A stretch of DNA of 14,837 nucleotides from Chlorobiota bacterium (GCA_013153575.1 JAADEE010000228.1:1-14837), one strand, 5' to 3'; numbered from the stretch's first letter, positions 1-6,532 are shown. A program made the numbers and translations. The notes: generated from the letters alone by a model not told the origin.

Positions 1-268
1 TTTTGTTTATAATGGAGCAATTTTAATTGCCAAAGGTTTATTTTTCGGAAATATAATAGCATTAATTATTCTTTATATTCAAGATTATTTTAAACTTATT
101 CCATTAGACCCAAAGTTATATTATGTAGATAGTGTTCCTGTTGAATTTAATTTAACACATATTTTTTTATTAAATATTGGTACTTTAATTATAAGTACAT
201 TGGTATTAATTTTTCCGGCTCTTTTAGTTTCGAAAATTGATCCTGCAAAAACAATAAATTTTAAATAA
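1..268 (+). CDS. FtsX/LolE-type ABC transporter permease, C-terminal fragment
   Basis: Only the last 88 codons are visible; the gene begins upstream of the window. The fragment holds two hydrophobic segments, at about residues 6-26 and 53-76 of the visible part, joined by a periplasmic-type stretch that includes IPLDPKLYYVDSVPVEFN. It ends in a short cytoplasmic tail with KIDPAKTINFK. This is how FtsX-like permeases (LolC/LolE/MacB fold) end: two last transmembrane helices and a Px-K-x-I-x-F tail. In Bacteroidota such proteins are usually annotated as lipoprotein-releasing or FtsX-family permeases, which with an ATPase partner drive mechanical work on lipoproteins at the inner membrane. The substrate cannot be told from this fragment. 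The next gene starts 7 bases after the stop, so the two are probably co-transcribed. Confidence 0.82.
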   Translation, partial: FVYNGAILIAKGLFFGNIIALIILYIQDYFKLIPLDPKLYYVDSVPVEFNLTHIFLLNIGTLIISTLVLIFPALLVSKIDPAKTINFK

Positions 269-275
269 AATTAAT

Positions 276-896
276 ATGAATTTTGAAACATTTTCACATA
301 AACTATCTTATGCATTATCTAAAGATTTACCGGGATTAAAAGTGCAACAAATAATGTTACCGGAAGGACGAGAAAAAAAAATTCCATCTAATCTTAAAAA
401 TGTTAAGAAAAGTGCAGTAATGTTACTTTGTTATTTTCATAAAAATGAAATTTATATTGTTTTAATAAAAAGAGCAAAAGATAATGGAAAACATTCCGGG
501 CAAATTGCCTTTCCGGGAGGTGGTGTTGAAAGTTATGACGAAGACATTATTGCAACTGCTGTTAGAGAAACAAATGAAGAAATAGGAGTATCATATATTG
601 AGATTATAGGAAAGTTAAGTCCAATTTATATTCCTGTAAGCAATTATATGATGCAGCCAATTGTAGGACTTTTAAAAAACAAACCTAATTTTGTAAGAAG
701 TAAAAATGAAGTTGCTGAAATTTATTCAATAAACATAAAAAAACTTATTGAAGCAAAGGTTGTTACAAAAACTTTTACAATTAATAATGAAACAGTTACT
801 GCACCATTTTATATTGTTGACAATATTGAAATTTGGGGTGCAACAGCAATGGTACTTTCTGAATTTATTGAAATATTAAAAAATATAGAATTATAA
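276..896 (+). CDS. Nudix hydrolase, CoA-pyrophosphatase (NudL/PCD1) type
   Basis: This is a cytosolic Nudix enzyme of 206 residues. The complete Nudix box GX5EX7REUXEEXGU is visible: G83, E89, R97, E98, E101, E102, G104. Just before it, residues 72-83 read KHSGQIAFPGGG, which matches the extra signature of the CoA-pyrophosphatase subfamily (normally LLTKR..xHxGQxxFPGG); LIKRA at 63-67 fits as well. Family members hydrolyse CoA and oxidised CoA to phosphopantetheine plus 3',5'-ADP using Mg2+ or Mn2+. CoA specificity is inferred from the subfamily motif. The ATG start is 7 bases after the permease stop, and no Shine-Dalgarno sequence is present, as is usual in this phylum. trmB starts 6 bases after the stop, so the gene sits in a tight operon, though no shared function with its neighbours is obvious. 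Confidence 0.9.
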   Translation: MNFETFSHKLSYALSKDLPGLKVQQIMLPEGREKKIPSNLKNVKKSAVMLLCYFHKNEIYIVLIKRAKDNGKHSGQIAFPGGGVESYDEDIIATAVRETNEEIGVSYIEIIGKLSPIYIPVSNYMMQPIVGLLKNKPNFVRSKNEVAEIYSINIKKLIEAKVVTKTFTINNETVTAPFYIVDNIEIWGATAMVLSEFIEILKNIEL

Positions 897-902
897 TAAT
901 TT

Positions 903-1613
903 ATGGCAAAAAATAAACATAAGCGTTTTGCTGAAAACGAAACATTTAAACATCTTTTTCAACCATCTGCACAAGAAATGTATGAAGGTGATTTTCATTT
1001 AAAAGGAAAATGGAATTCTGATTTTTTTAAAAATAACAATCCAATAACTTTAGAAGTTGGGTGTGGAAAAGGAGAATATACCACAGCCCTTGCAATGCAA
1101 AATCCAAATAAAAATTATATCGGAATAGATATTAAAGGTCCTCGTTTATGGACAGGAAGCAAAATTGTTCAAGAAAAAGGACTTAAAAATGTTGCTTTTA
1201 TAAGGAATAAAGTTGAATTCTTAACTTCGTTTTTTAAAAAAGGTGAAATCTCTGAAATATGGATTACATTTCCAGACCCACAAAGAAAAAAACTTAAAAA
1301 GCGGTTAACATCTGCAAGATTTCTTAAGATTTACTCTGAAATTTTAACAAATGGAGGAGCAATAAATTTAAAAACAGATTCTGTTTTAATGTATGAATTT
1401 ACAAAACGAATAATTGAACTCAATAATCTTGAAACAATTTTTTCTACCAACGACCTATATTCATTAGGTCTTGATAATGAATTAACCCAAATTCAAACTT
1501 ATTATGAGAAAAAATTTTTAGAGCAAAATATGAAGATTACTTATATTAAGTTTTTGGCAGGAAATAAAACGGATTTTGAAAATCCTGAACACGAAAGTAA
1601 ACTTTCTGAATAA
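903..1613 (+). CDS. trmB: tRNA (guanine-N7-)-methyltransferase
   Basis: TrmB uses S-adenosylmethionine to methylate N7 of G46 in the variable loop of tRNAs. The 236-residue length is normal. The class I methyltransferase motif I is EVGCGKGE at 51-58, followed by the acidic residue of strand 2 (GIDIKGPR, D76). The family signature is at 121-140: ITFPDP, then a basic stretch and KKRLTSARF, corresponding to FPDPxxKxxHxKRR in proteobacterial enzymes. NLKTDS at 155-160 and QTYYEKKF at 198-205 (TxYExxF) are the remaining TrmB hallmarks that contribute to substrate binding. The start lies 6 bases after the Nudix stop, so the gene is the last member of the permease-Nudix-trmB cluster. A 72-base gap with a promoter-like element follows. 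Confidence 0.95.
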   Translation: MAKNKHKRFAENETFKHLFQPSAQEMYEGDFHLKGKWNSDFFKNNNPITLEVGCGKGEYTTALAMQNPNKNYIGIDIKGPRLWTGSKIVQEKGLKNVAFIRNKVEFLTSFFKKGEISEIWITFPDPQRKKLKKRLTSARFLKIYSEILTNGGAINLKTDSVLMYEFTKRIIELNNLETIFSTNDLYSLGLDNELTQIQTYYEKKFLEQNMKITYIKFLAGNKTDFENPEHESKLSE

Positions 1614-1650
1614 TAAAAACTTGGTAATAATATTTTATAAAATAATTAAC

Positions 1651-1658
1651 TATTTTTG
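1651..1658 (+). promoter_or_regulatory. candidate -7 promoter element of ychF
   Basis: TATTTTTG is a perfect match to the Bacteroidota housekeeping -7 consensus TAnnTTTG and lies 27 bases before the ychF ATG, inside the only sizeable gap between trmB and ychF. No TTTG lies at the expected 17-23 bases upstream; the nearest TTG ends 27 bases away. The call therefore rests on the -7 element and its position. Confidence 0.45.
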
Positions 1659-1685
1659 CCGAATTAAAATTTAAATATATCAATT

Positions 1686-2783
1686 ATGGCATTAAAATGC
1701 GGTATCGTAGGATTAACAAATATAGGTAAAACAACAATTTTTAACTGTTTTTCAGAAACAAAAGCAGAAGTTACAAATTTTAGTTTTAGTACAGATAAAT
1801 CAAATTTAGGAACAGTAAAAGTTCCTGACCAACGTTTGCAAAAGTTATTAGAAATTCAACAATCAGAGAAAATAATACCTACGGTAGTTGATATTATTGA
1901 TATACCGGGCATTGCAAAAGGAGCAAGTGAAGGAGAAGGCACAGGAAATAAATTTCTTGGAGATTTAAGAAACACAGATGCACTTATTCATGTTTTAAGA
2001 TGTTTTGATGACGATAATTTAGTTCATGTTGAAGGTTCTGTTGACCCTGTTCGTGATATGGAACTACTTAATTTTGAGCTTCAAGTTAAAGATTTAGAAT
2101 CTATTGAAAAAAAAATATCAAGACTTGAAAAAATTGCAAAATCAAACGATAAAGAAGCAAAAAAAGGACTTGAGGTTTTAAAAGTTTTTAAAGAACATTT
2201 AGAAAACCTTAATCCTGCAAAAACTGCCGATGTTAAAGAAGAAGATTTAAAATATGTAAAAGATTTAAACCTTCTTACAATTAAGCCTGTGATGTATGTT
2301 TGTAATGTAGATGAAGATTCTGCTGTTAGCGGAAATAAATACACCGAAGCTGTTGAAGAAGCATTAAAAGATGAAGATACAAAAATTCTAACAATTGCAG
2401 CAGCAATGGAAGCTGAAATATCAGAATTAGAATCTGAAGAAGAAAGAATTGAATTTTTAAACGATATGGGATTAAACGAACCCGGAGTTGATAAATTAAT
2501 TCGTGCAGCTTACGATTTATTAAATCTTCAAACTTTTTTCACAGTAGGTCCTAAAGAAATTCATGCATGGACATTGAAAAAAGGAATGACAGCACCGGAA
2601 GCTGCTGGTGTAATTCATAGTGATTTACAAAAAGGTTTCATTAGAGCTGAAGTTATGCATTACGATGATTTCGTAGAATTAGGTTCAGAAGCAAAGTGTA
2701 AAGAAAAAGGAAAATTCTATATTGAAGGAAAAAAATACATTGTTCAAGATGGTGATATTTTAAATATTAGGTTTAATGTGTAA
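1686..2783 (+). CDS. ychF: YchF/OLA1-family P-loop ATPase/GTPase
   Basis: YchF is a universally conserved Obg-family nucleotide hydrolase that associates with ribosomes and is implicated in stress and redox responses. The 365-residue length is typical. The P-loop is GLTNIGKTT at 9-17, the G3 motif is DIPG at 72-75 followed by KGASEGEG (78-85), and the G4-equivalent is NVDE at 207-210. That NxxE replaces the GTPase NKxD and is what gives this family ATP preference. The segment at 140-195 is the charged helical insertion. The C-terminal TGS domain spans about 281-365 and ends VQDGDILNIRFNV. The P-loop (GLTNIGKTT instead of the common GLPNVGKST) and the switch I region (NFSFSTDKSN instead of NYPFCTIEPN) are divergent, which may be a clade-specific variant. 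The ATG start has no Shine-Dalgarno sequence. An inverted repeat follows the stop. Confidence 0.95.
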   Translation: MALKCGIVGLTNIGKTTIFNCFSETKAEVTNFSFSTDKSNLGTVKVPDQRLQKLLEIQQSEKIIPTVVDIIDIPGIAKGASEGEGTGNKFLGDLRNTDALIHVLRCFDDDNLVHVEGSVDPVRDMELLNFELQVKDLESIEKKISRLEKIAKSNDKEAKKGLEVLKVFKEHLENLNPAKTADVKEEDLKYVKDLNLLTIKPVMYVCNVDEDSAVSGNKYTEAVEEALKDEDTKILTIAAAMEAEISELESEEERIEFLNDMGLNEPGVDKLIRAAYDLLNLQTFFTVGPKEIHAWTLKKGMTAPEAAGVIHSDLQKGFIRAEVMHYDDFVELGSEAKCKEKGKFYIEGKKYIVQDGDILNIRFNV

Positions 2784-2787
2784 TGAT

Positions 2788-2810
2788 GTTGCAACATAAT
2801 AACTTGCAAC
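2788..2810 (+). repeat. inverted repeat after ychF, possible weak terminator
   Basis: GTTGCAA (2788-2794) and TTGCAAC (2804-2810) can form a 7-bp stem with a 9-base loop. The left arm also lies in a perfect 12-base palindrome, ATGTTGCAACAT (2786-2797). The following bases are T-rich, but the T run is interrupted and starts about ten bases away, so intrinsic termination would be weak. A protein-binding site is an equally possible reading. Confidence 0.3.
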
Positions 2811-2865
2811 TATTTAAATGTTTTTTCATCAATGGGTATAATTATAATAAATAGATTATTTTTTA

Positions 2866-2873
2866 TATCTTTA
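2866..2873 (+). promoter_or_regulatory. weak candidate -7 element for the PKD lipoprotein-ruvC unit
   Basis: TATCTTTA matches TAnnTTTG in seven of eight positions and lies 35 bases before the ATG at 2909. There is no convincing -33 TTTG. It is listed because the 125-base gap after ychF should contain a promoter if the downstream pair is a separate transcript. Confidence 0.25.
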
Positions 2874-2908
2874 CCTACTTAATTTACTAACCATAAATTT
2901 TACTTACG

Positions 2909-3853
2909 ATGAAAACCATAAAAAAAACATTATTTAAAACAATAACTGTTAGTTTTATAATATTAAGCTCAATATTTTTATCAAACTGCAAAGGACATGT
3001 TGAAATATTTGATATAACAGACAGTATTTCAAATTGTTCATCACCATATATTGTTTATTTTAAGGCAGATGCTGACCACAGAACAAAAGACTTGGAATAT
3101 ACTTGGAGTTTTGGAGACGGAACAACATCACATGATTATGCACCAATGCATATATACAATAAGGACGGTATTTACCAAGTTAATTTGCATATAAGTCAGA
3201 ATAAATCTGAAGATTCAAAAACAATAAATTTATATTTAACAGATGATTCTACGCAAGTATTCTCTGACTGGGATTATGCTGTTGCAGCAGATGAACTTTG
3301 GGCACCTGCAAAAGTTGAATTTCAAAACTATTCAAAATATGCAACATCTTATCTTTGGGTTTTTGATGATGGAGATTCTTCAATAGTAATTGAACCAACA
3401 CATGTTTATGAAACTCCCGGAACATATAAAACGGCATTAAAAGCAATGTGTAGTGGAGATACATCAACATACACTGTAAATATGAACATTAAAGACTCTC
3501 CAAATCAAATTTTAATTAATAAAGTTACAGTTTGGATGCCGGACAATATTGTTGGACGAGATATTAAAATAGAAATATGGTATGCCGGAGAGTTAGAATA
3601 TAAGTCAGGATGGATAAACGGAGTTTCTTCTTTTCCGGTAACATTTAATGTTAATGAAAAACTTTTTTATTTCAATGGAGATTACAATTCTGATTTATTA
3701 GAATTTATGGTCTTTGTAGATACAAATGAAGCACCTGAAGTTAGATTTTATTTACGATCTGACAATCTTCTTGATGATTATTATCCATCTGTTTTATCTT
3801 TTGATGATGGATATGGAAGAGCTTTAGAAGCAACAATAGCTTATCAAGATTAA
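2909..3853 (+). CDS. putative lipoprotein with two PKD domains
   Basis: No specific family is recognised. The N-terminus is a signal peptide: basic residues K2, K5, K6 and K10, a hydrophobic core at about 12-25, then LSNC with Cys27 as probable lipidation site. Asn at the -1 position is unusual for a lipobox, so signal peptidase I processing cannot be excluded. Two PKD (Ig-like beta-sandwich) domains follow. PKD1, about 47-110, has WSFGDG at 66-71 and HIY at 81-83. PKD2, about 133-195, has WVFDDG at 150-155 and HVY at 165-167. Residues 200-314 are a further domain, apparently beta-rich, with VTVWMP (206-211), that I cannot assign. PKD domains usually mediate binding to proteins or glycans at the cell surface. 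No T9SS C-terminal sorting domain is visible. The stop codon shares its last A with the ruvC ATG (TAATG), so the two genes are translationally coupled although their functions look unrelated. Confidence 0.8.
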   Translation: MKTIKKTLFKTITVSFIILSSIFLSNCKGHVEIFDITDSISNCSSPYIVYFKADADHRTKDLEYTWSFGDGTTSHDYAPMHIYNKDGIYQVNLHISQNKSEDSKTINLYLTDDSTQVFSDWDYAVAADELWAPAKVEFQNYSKYATSYLWVFDDGDSSIVIEPTHVYETPGTYKTALKAMCSGDTSTYTVNMNIKDSPNQILINKVTVWMPDNIVGRDIKIEIWYAGELEYKSGWINGVSSFPVTFNVNEKLFYFNGDYNSDLLEFMVFVDTNEAPEVRFYLRSDNLLDDYYPSVLSFDDGYGRALEATIAYQD

Positions 3854-4407
3854 TGACAAAAACAAAAACAATATTAGGAATTGACCCCGGTACAATATTT
3901 ACAGGTTGGGGAGTAATAAAAATAACAGGAAAAACACCACATCTTGAAAGTTTTGGTTATATTGATTTGTCAAAAATAAAAGATCCATATGAGAAACTAA
4001 AAATGATTTTTCATAGAACAGTTCAATTAATTGATGAATACAACATCTCAGAAATGGCTATTGAAGCCCCATTTTTTGGAAAAAATGTACAATCTATGCT
4101 AAAATTAGGAAGAGCTCAAGGAGTTTCAATTGCTGCAGCTTTATCAAGAAATGTTGATGTTTTTGAGTATGCACCCCGAAAAATAAAAATTGCAGTTACC
4201 GGTAACGGTAACGCATCAAAAGAGCAAGTTGCCGTGTTTTTGCAAAACATTCTTAAATTTAAAGAAATTCCTGAAAAACTTGATGCAACAGATGGACTTG
4301 CAGCAGCAGTATGCCATCACTATCAATCAAAAGTGCTTACCGGAGGAAGTTATAAAAGTTGGAAAGATTTTATTAATAAAAACCCAAATCGAGTAAAGAA
4401 AAAATGA
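3853..4407 (+). CDS. ruvC: Holliday junction resolvase RuvC
   Basis: RuvC is the dimeric endonuclease that cuts Holliday junctions symmetrically after RuvAB branch migration. At 184 residues it is slightly longer than the E. coli enzyme (173). The RNase H-like fold starts with ILGIDPGT at 7-14, with D11 as the first catalytic acid. E71 in MAIEAPFFGKN is the second, and D144 and D147 in LDATDGLAAA complete the four-acid site (E. coli D7, E66, D138, D141). The DNA-binding helix region LGRAQGV (85-91) and YAPRKIK (106-112) are also present. The basic C-terminal tail (WKDFINKNPNRVKKK) extends beyond the E. coli enzyme. The start overlaps the upstream stop by one base. ruvA lies about 1.5 kb downstream and ruvB is not in the window. 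Confidence 0.96.
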   Translation: MTKTKTILGIDPGTIFTGWGVIKITGKTPHLESFGYIDLSKIKDPYEKLKMIFHRTVQLIDEYNISEMAIEAPFFGKNVQSMLKLGRAQGVSIAAALSRNVDVFEYAPRKIKIAVTGNGNASKEQVAVFLQNILKFKEIPEKLDATDGLAAAVCHHYQSKVLTGGSYKSWKDFINKNPNRVKKK

Positions 4408-4481
4408 TTTTATAATAAATTCATTTGAAAAATTGTATAAAGTTATTAGATTTGTAATAGTTTAGTTGAAAATTACGTTTA

Positions 4482-4489
4482 TATATTTG
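4482..4489 (+). promoter_or_regulatory. candidate -7 promoter element of the SPOR-protein gene
   Basis: TATATTTG matches the TAnnTTTG consensus perfectly. It is in the 137-base gap after ruvC, 55 bases before the ATG at 4545. The only TTTG upstream (4451-4454) is 27 bases away, which is too far for a standard -33 element. Confidence 0.4.
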
Positions 4490-4544
4490 CTTATTTACAG
4501 CAAAATAGTTTTATATAAATTATATTTATAAAAATCCAAAAATT

Positions 4545-5606
4545 ATGAAATTTACTAAAGTTTTTATTGTTGGGATATTGTTTTTCTTCTTTTCCGGAGT
4601 TTCTTTTGGGCAAGAATTAACATATTCAGAAGCAGAGGTATTGCTTAATGATTCTCAAAAAGAAGTTTTAAAAAAAGCAGATAAATATCTTAAAAAAGGA
4701 GATAAGAAAATTGCTAGTGCTGAAAAAATTGAAGCAAAATATAAAAAGTATTTAGAGAAAAAGAACAAGGCAAAAAGTGCTAAGAAAAAGAAAAAATATC
4801 AAGCTAAGTTTGATAAAAAAACAGCTGAAGCAAGAAAAATTAGAATTCAAGCACAAAAAGACTATTTAAAAGCATATCAAGATGCAACAGCGGTATATTC
4901 ACAAATAATTGTTGGTGCTGATTATTTTGATGATGCAGATAGAACAGAAGCGAATTCTTTAAATAATAGTGCAGAAAGCTTAGTTGAAAATGCAGAAAAA
5001 GAAATGTCTAAATACAATAAAATTATTGGAGATTCCAAAAAACTAAAAAAAACAAAAGCTTCTGATATTAATAGTGCAATAAGTAAATCAAAAGATTTAT
5101 TAAGTAGCGCTTATAATAAACAAAAAGAAGCAATTGACATTGTTTTAACTCAAGGAAGAAAAAAAGAAGAAGCTGAAAAAGATGAAAGAGCATGGTCAAC
5201 AGCACAAGGTATACACACTATTGAAGCTTACCAAGATTATATTGATAATTTCCCATCAGGAAGGCATGTAAGTAGTGCAAGATCAAATATTAGAATGTTA
5301 AGAGCAGAAGAAGCAAAGAAAAATGCATCTAATGCAGCTTCTGATTATATTTTCAAAGTTCAAATAGCAGCATCAATTAGTCAATTACCAATTAGTGAAT
5401 TAAGAGCAAAATATCCAAATACTGATGAAATTGAAAAAGTTCATGTTGGTAATAGATATAAATATTGGGTTGGAGCTTTTCCAACATACAAAGAAGCTGC
5501 AGCTTTAAGAGATCAATTGTTAACATCAACAGTATATGATGCATTTATTGTTGTTTTTGACAAAGATGGTAATCAACTTGAAGTTACAGACGATATGAAA
5601 AATTAA
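4545..5606 (+). CDS. secreted lysine-rich protein with C-terminal SPOR domain
   Basis: A 353-residue envelope protein. The signal peptide is clear: MKFTK, then a hydrophobic core at 6-17, with probable cleavage after G22 (SFG/QE). Residues 30-265 look mostly helical and charged. The stretch 43-109 carries about 26 lysines, including KKYLEKKNKAKSAKKKKKY at 67-85, and is likely a coiled coil. At 225-254 the pattern TIEAYQDYIDNFPSGRH...SARSNIRML resembles the repeat-like helices with YxxYlxxxPxG common in Bacteroidota periplasmic proteins. The C-terminal SPOR domain is about 267-338: YIFKVQIAAS, then VGNRYKYWVGAF and AAALRDQL. SPOR domains bind peptidoglycan lacking stem peptides, often at the division site, so a periplasmic cell-wall-associated role is inferred; the specific function is unknown. 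The gene has its own candidate promoter and a strong terminator, so it is probably monocistronic. Confidence 0.85.
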   Translation: MKFTKVFIVGILFFFFSGVSFGQELTYSEAEVLLNDSQKEVLKKADKYLKKGDKKIASAEKIEAKYKKYLEKKNKAKSAKKKKKYQAKFDKKTAEARKIRIQAQKDYLKAYQDATAVYSQIIVGADYFDDADRTEANSLNNSAESLVENAEKEMSKYNKIIGDSKKLKKTKASDINSAISKSKDLLSSAYNKQKEAIDIVLTQGRKKEEAEKDERAWSTAQGIHTIEAYQDYIDNFPSGRHVSSARSNIRMLRAEEAKKNASNAASDYIFKVQIAASISQLPISELRAKYPNTDEIEKVHVGNRYKYWVGAFPTYKEAAALRDQLLTSTVYDAFIVVFDKDGNQLEVTDDMKN

Positions 5607-5622
5607 ACAATGTTTTTTAATG

Positions 5623-5662
5623 AAACAAAAGCCTTGCATTTAATGTAAGGCTTTTGTTTTTG
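5623..5662 (+). terminator. Rho-independent terminator of the SPOR-protein gene
   Basis: The left arm ACAAAAGCCTTGCAT (5625-5639) pairs with ATGTAAGGCTTTTGT (5643-5657), leaving the 3-base loop TTA. The only non-Watson-Crick pair is a G-T wobble, and a T run follows immediately. It starts 17 bases after the stop codon, the expected place for the end of this transcript. Confidence 0.9.
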
Positions 5663-5681
5663 TATAATGTTCAGTCATAAA

Positions 5682-5717
5682 ATAAAAAACACCTTATTGT
5701 TTTAAACAATAAGGTGT
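5682..5717 (-). terminator. Rho-independent terminator of the - strand tRNA
   Basis: ACACCTTATTG (5689-5699) and CAATAAGGTGT (5707-5717) form a perfect 11-bp stem that can extend into the AT loop. On the - strand the stem is followed by a T run (complement of the A run at 5683-5688), so it terminates transcription coming from the tRNA at 5741-5814. On the + strand no T run follows. It sits back to back with the SPOR-gene terminator in a convergent arrangement. Confidence 0.85.
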
Positions 5718-5740
5718 AACAATCAATAACCATGAAAAAG

Positions 5741-5814
5741 TGGGCCTACATGGGCTCGAACCATGGACCCCCTGATTATGAGTCAGGTGCTCTAACCAGC
5801 TGAGCTATAAGCCC
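5741..5814 (-). tRNA. tRNA with CAT anticodon (elongator Met or Ile2)
   Basis: The reverse complement folds into a complete 74-base cloverleaf. The acceptor stem is GGGCTTA/TAGGCCC with one T-G wobble and discriminator A. The D-stem is GCTC/GAGC, the anticodon stem CCTGA/TCAGG with loop CTCATAA, and the T-arm CATGG-TTCGAGC-CCATG. The anticodon CAT corresponds to + strand bases 5778-5780. It is not the initiator, because pair 1-72 is G-C and the three consecutive G-C pairs of initiator anticodon stems are absent. Elongator tRNA-Met and the lysidine-modified tRNA-Ile2 cannot be separated with certainty here: C4-G69 and U12-A23 fit isoleucine identity, while pair 29-41 (T-A) does not match the E. 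coli Ile element. The 3' CCA is not encoded. This is the only gene on the - strand, and it has its own promoter and terminator. Confidence 0.93.
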
Positions 5815-5842
5815 CCTTTCAAAATGTTAAAATTTCGAGTTG

Positions 5843-5872
5843 CAAAAGTAATTATATTTTTTTTTCTGCAAA
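5843..5872 (-). promoter_or_regulatory. promoter of the tRNA gene (-33 and -7 elements)
   Basis: Read on the - strand, TTTG (complement of 5869-5872) is followed 18 bases later by TACTTTTG (complement of 5843-5850), a perfect TAnnTTTG. This is the best full match in the window to the Bacteroidota primary sigma factor promoter. It would start transcription some 20-25 bases upstream of the mature tRNA 5' end at 5814. Confidence 0.7.
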
Positions 5873-5919
5873 ATAAATATGAGAAAAAAATTCAAATTAT
5901 TTCTTCCCAAAAACTTTTT

Positions 5920-5927
5920 TATCTTTG
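5920..5927 (+). promoter_or_regulatory. candidate -7 promoter element of ruvA
   Basis: TATCTTTG matches TAnnTTTG perfectly and lies 20 bases before the ruvA ATG, implying a short leader. No -33 TTTG is seen at the usual distance. Because the tRNA is divergent from ruvA, ruvA needs a promoter in this gap. Confidence 0.5.
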
Positions 5928-5947
5928 TCAGTTAAAATAATAACTAA

Positions 5948-6532
5948 ATGTTTGAATATATTTTTGGTAAAATTACAGAATTAAATCCTGCTTATGTTGT
6001 AATAGAAGCAAATAATGTTGGTTACATTGCACATATTTCATTACATACTTTTTCTGTTTTAGATAAAAAAGAAACATATAAACTTTATACACATCAAGTT
6101 GTTAGAGAAGATGTAAATATGCTATTTGGGTTTTCAGATAAATCTGAAAGAGAAATTTTCAAGTTATTAATTTCAGTTTCTGGAATAGGACCAAACACAG
6201 CACGAGTTATGTTATCTTCACTAAAAGCTGGAGAAATAAAAACAGCAATATTATCAGAAGATGTAAATACAATAAAAAGTATAAAAGGAATTGGTGTAAA
6301 AACAGCACAAAGAGTTATTATAGATTTAAAAGATAAAATTAATAAAACAAATGTTGAAGAATTAGATTCAACTTCTTTAATAACAAACACAGCAAGTTCT
6401 GAAGCATTAGCAGCATTAACAATGTTAGGCTTTCCTAAAAGCAAGGCAGAAAAAGCTATTAAGGCAATTATTTCAAAAGAATTTGATATAACAGTTGAAG
6501 ATCTTGTTAAAAAAGCACTAAAAATATTATAA
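5948..6532 (+). CDS. ruvA: Holliday junction DNA helicase subunit RuvA
   Basis: RuvA binds the four-way Holliday junction as a tetramer and loads the RuvB motor for branch migration. The 194-residue length is normal. Domain I (about 1-62) is the OB fold starting MFEYIFGKITEL and includes NVGY (23-26) and REDVNMLFGF (53-62). Domain II has two helix-hairpin-helix motifs, SVSGIGPNTA at 76-85 and SIKGIGVKTAQR at 111-122. Domain III (about 148-194), which contacts RuvB, contains SEALAALTMLGF and ends VEDLVKKALKIL. The ATG start is supported by the family N-terminus and a nearby -7 element. sprA follows after 83 bases, an order common in Bacteroidota although the two functions are unrelated. Confidence 0.97.
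   Translation: MFEYIFGKITELNPAYVVIEANNVGYIAHISLHTFSVLDKKETYKLYTHQVVREDVNMLFGFSDKSEREIFKLLISVSGIGPNTARVMLSSLKAGEIKTAILSEDVNTIKSIKGIGVKTAQRVIIDLKDKINKTNVEELDSTSLITNTASSEALAALTMLGFPKSKAEKAIKAIISKEFDITVEDLVKKALKIL

Noticed and set aside
2081..2344. Open - strand frame inside ychF
   Set aside because: It lies opposite the charged helical region of YchF, is Ser/Phe/Leu-rich as expected of a reverse shadow, and has no recognisable domain.
4190..4396. Second + strand frame within ruvC
   Set aside because: It overlaps the conserved catalytic C-terminal part of RuvC in another frame, is Leu/Lys/Gln-rich and matches nothing.
6094..6444. Open - strand frame of 116 codons inside ruvA
   Set aside because: It is antisense to conserved RuvA domains, with hydrophobic low-complexity composition typical of a shadow and no start context.
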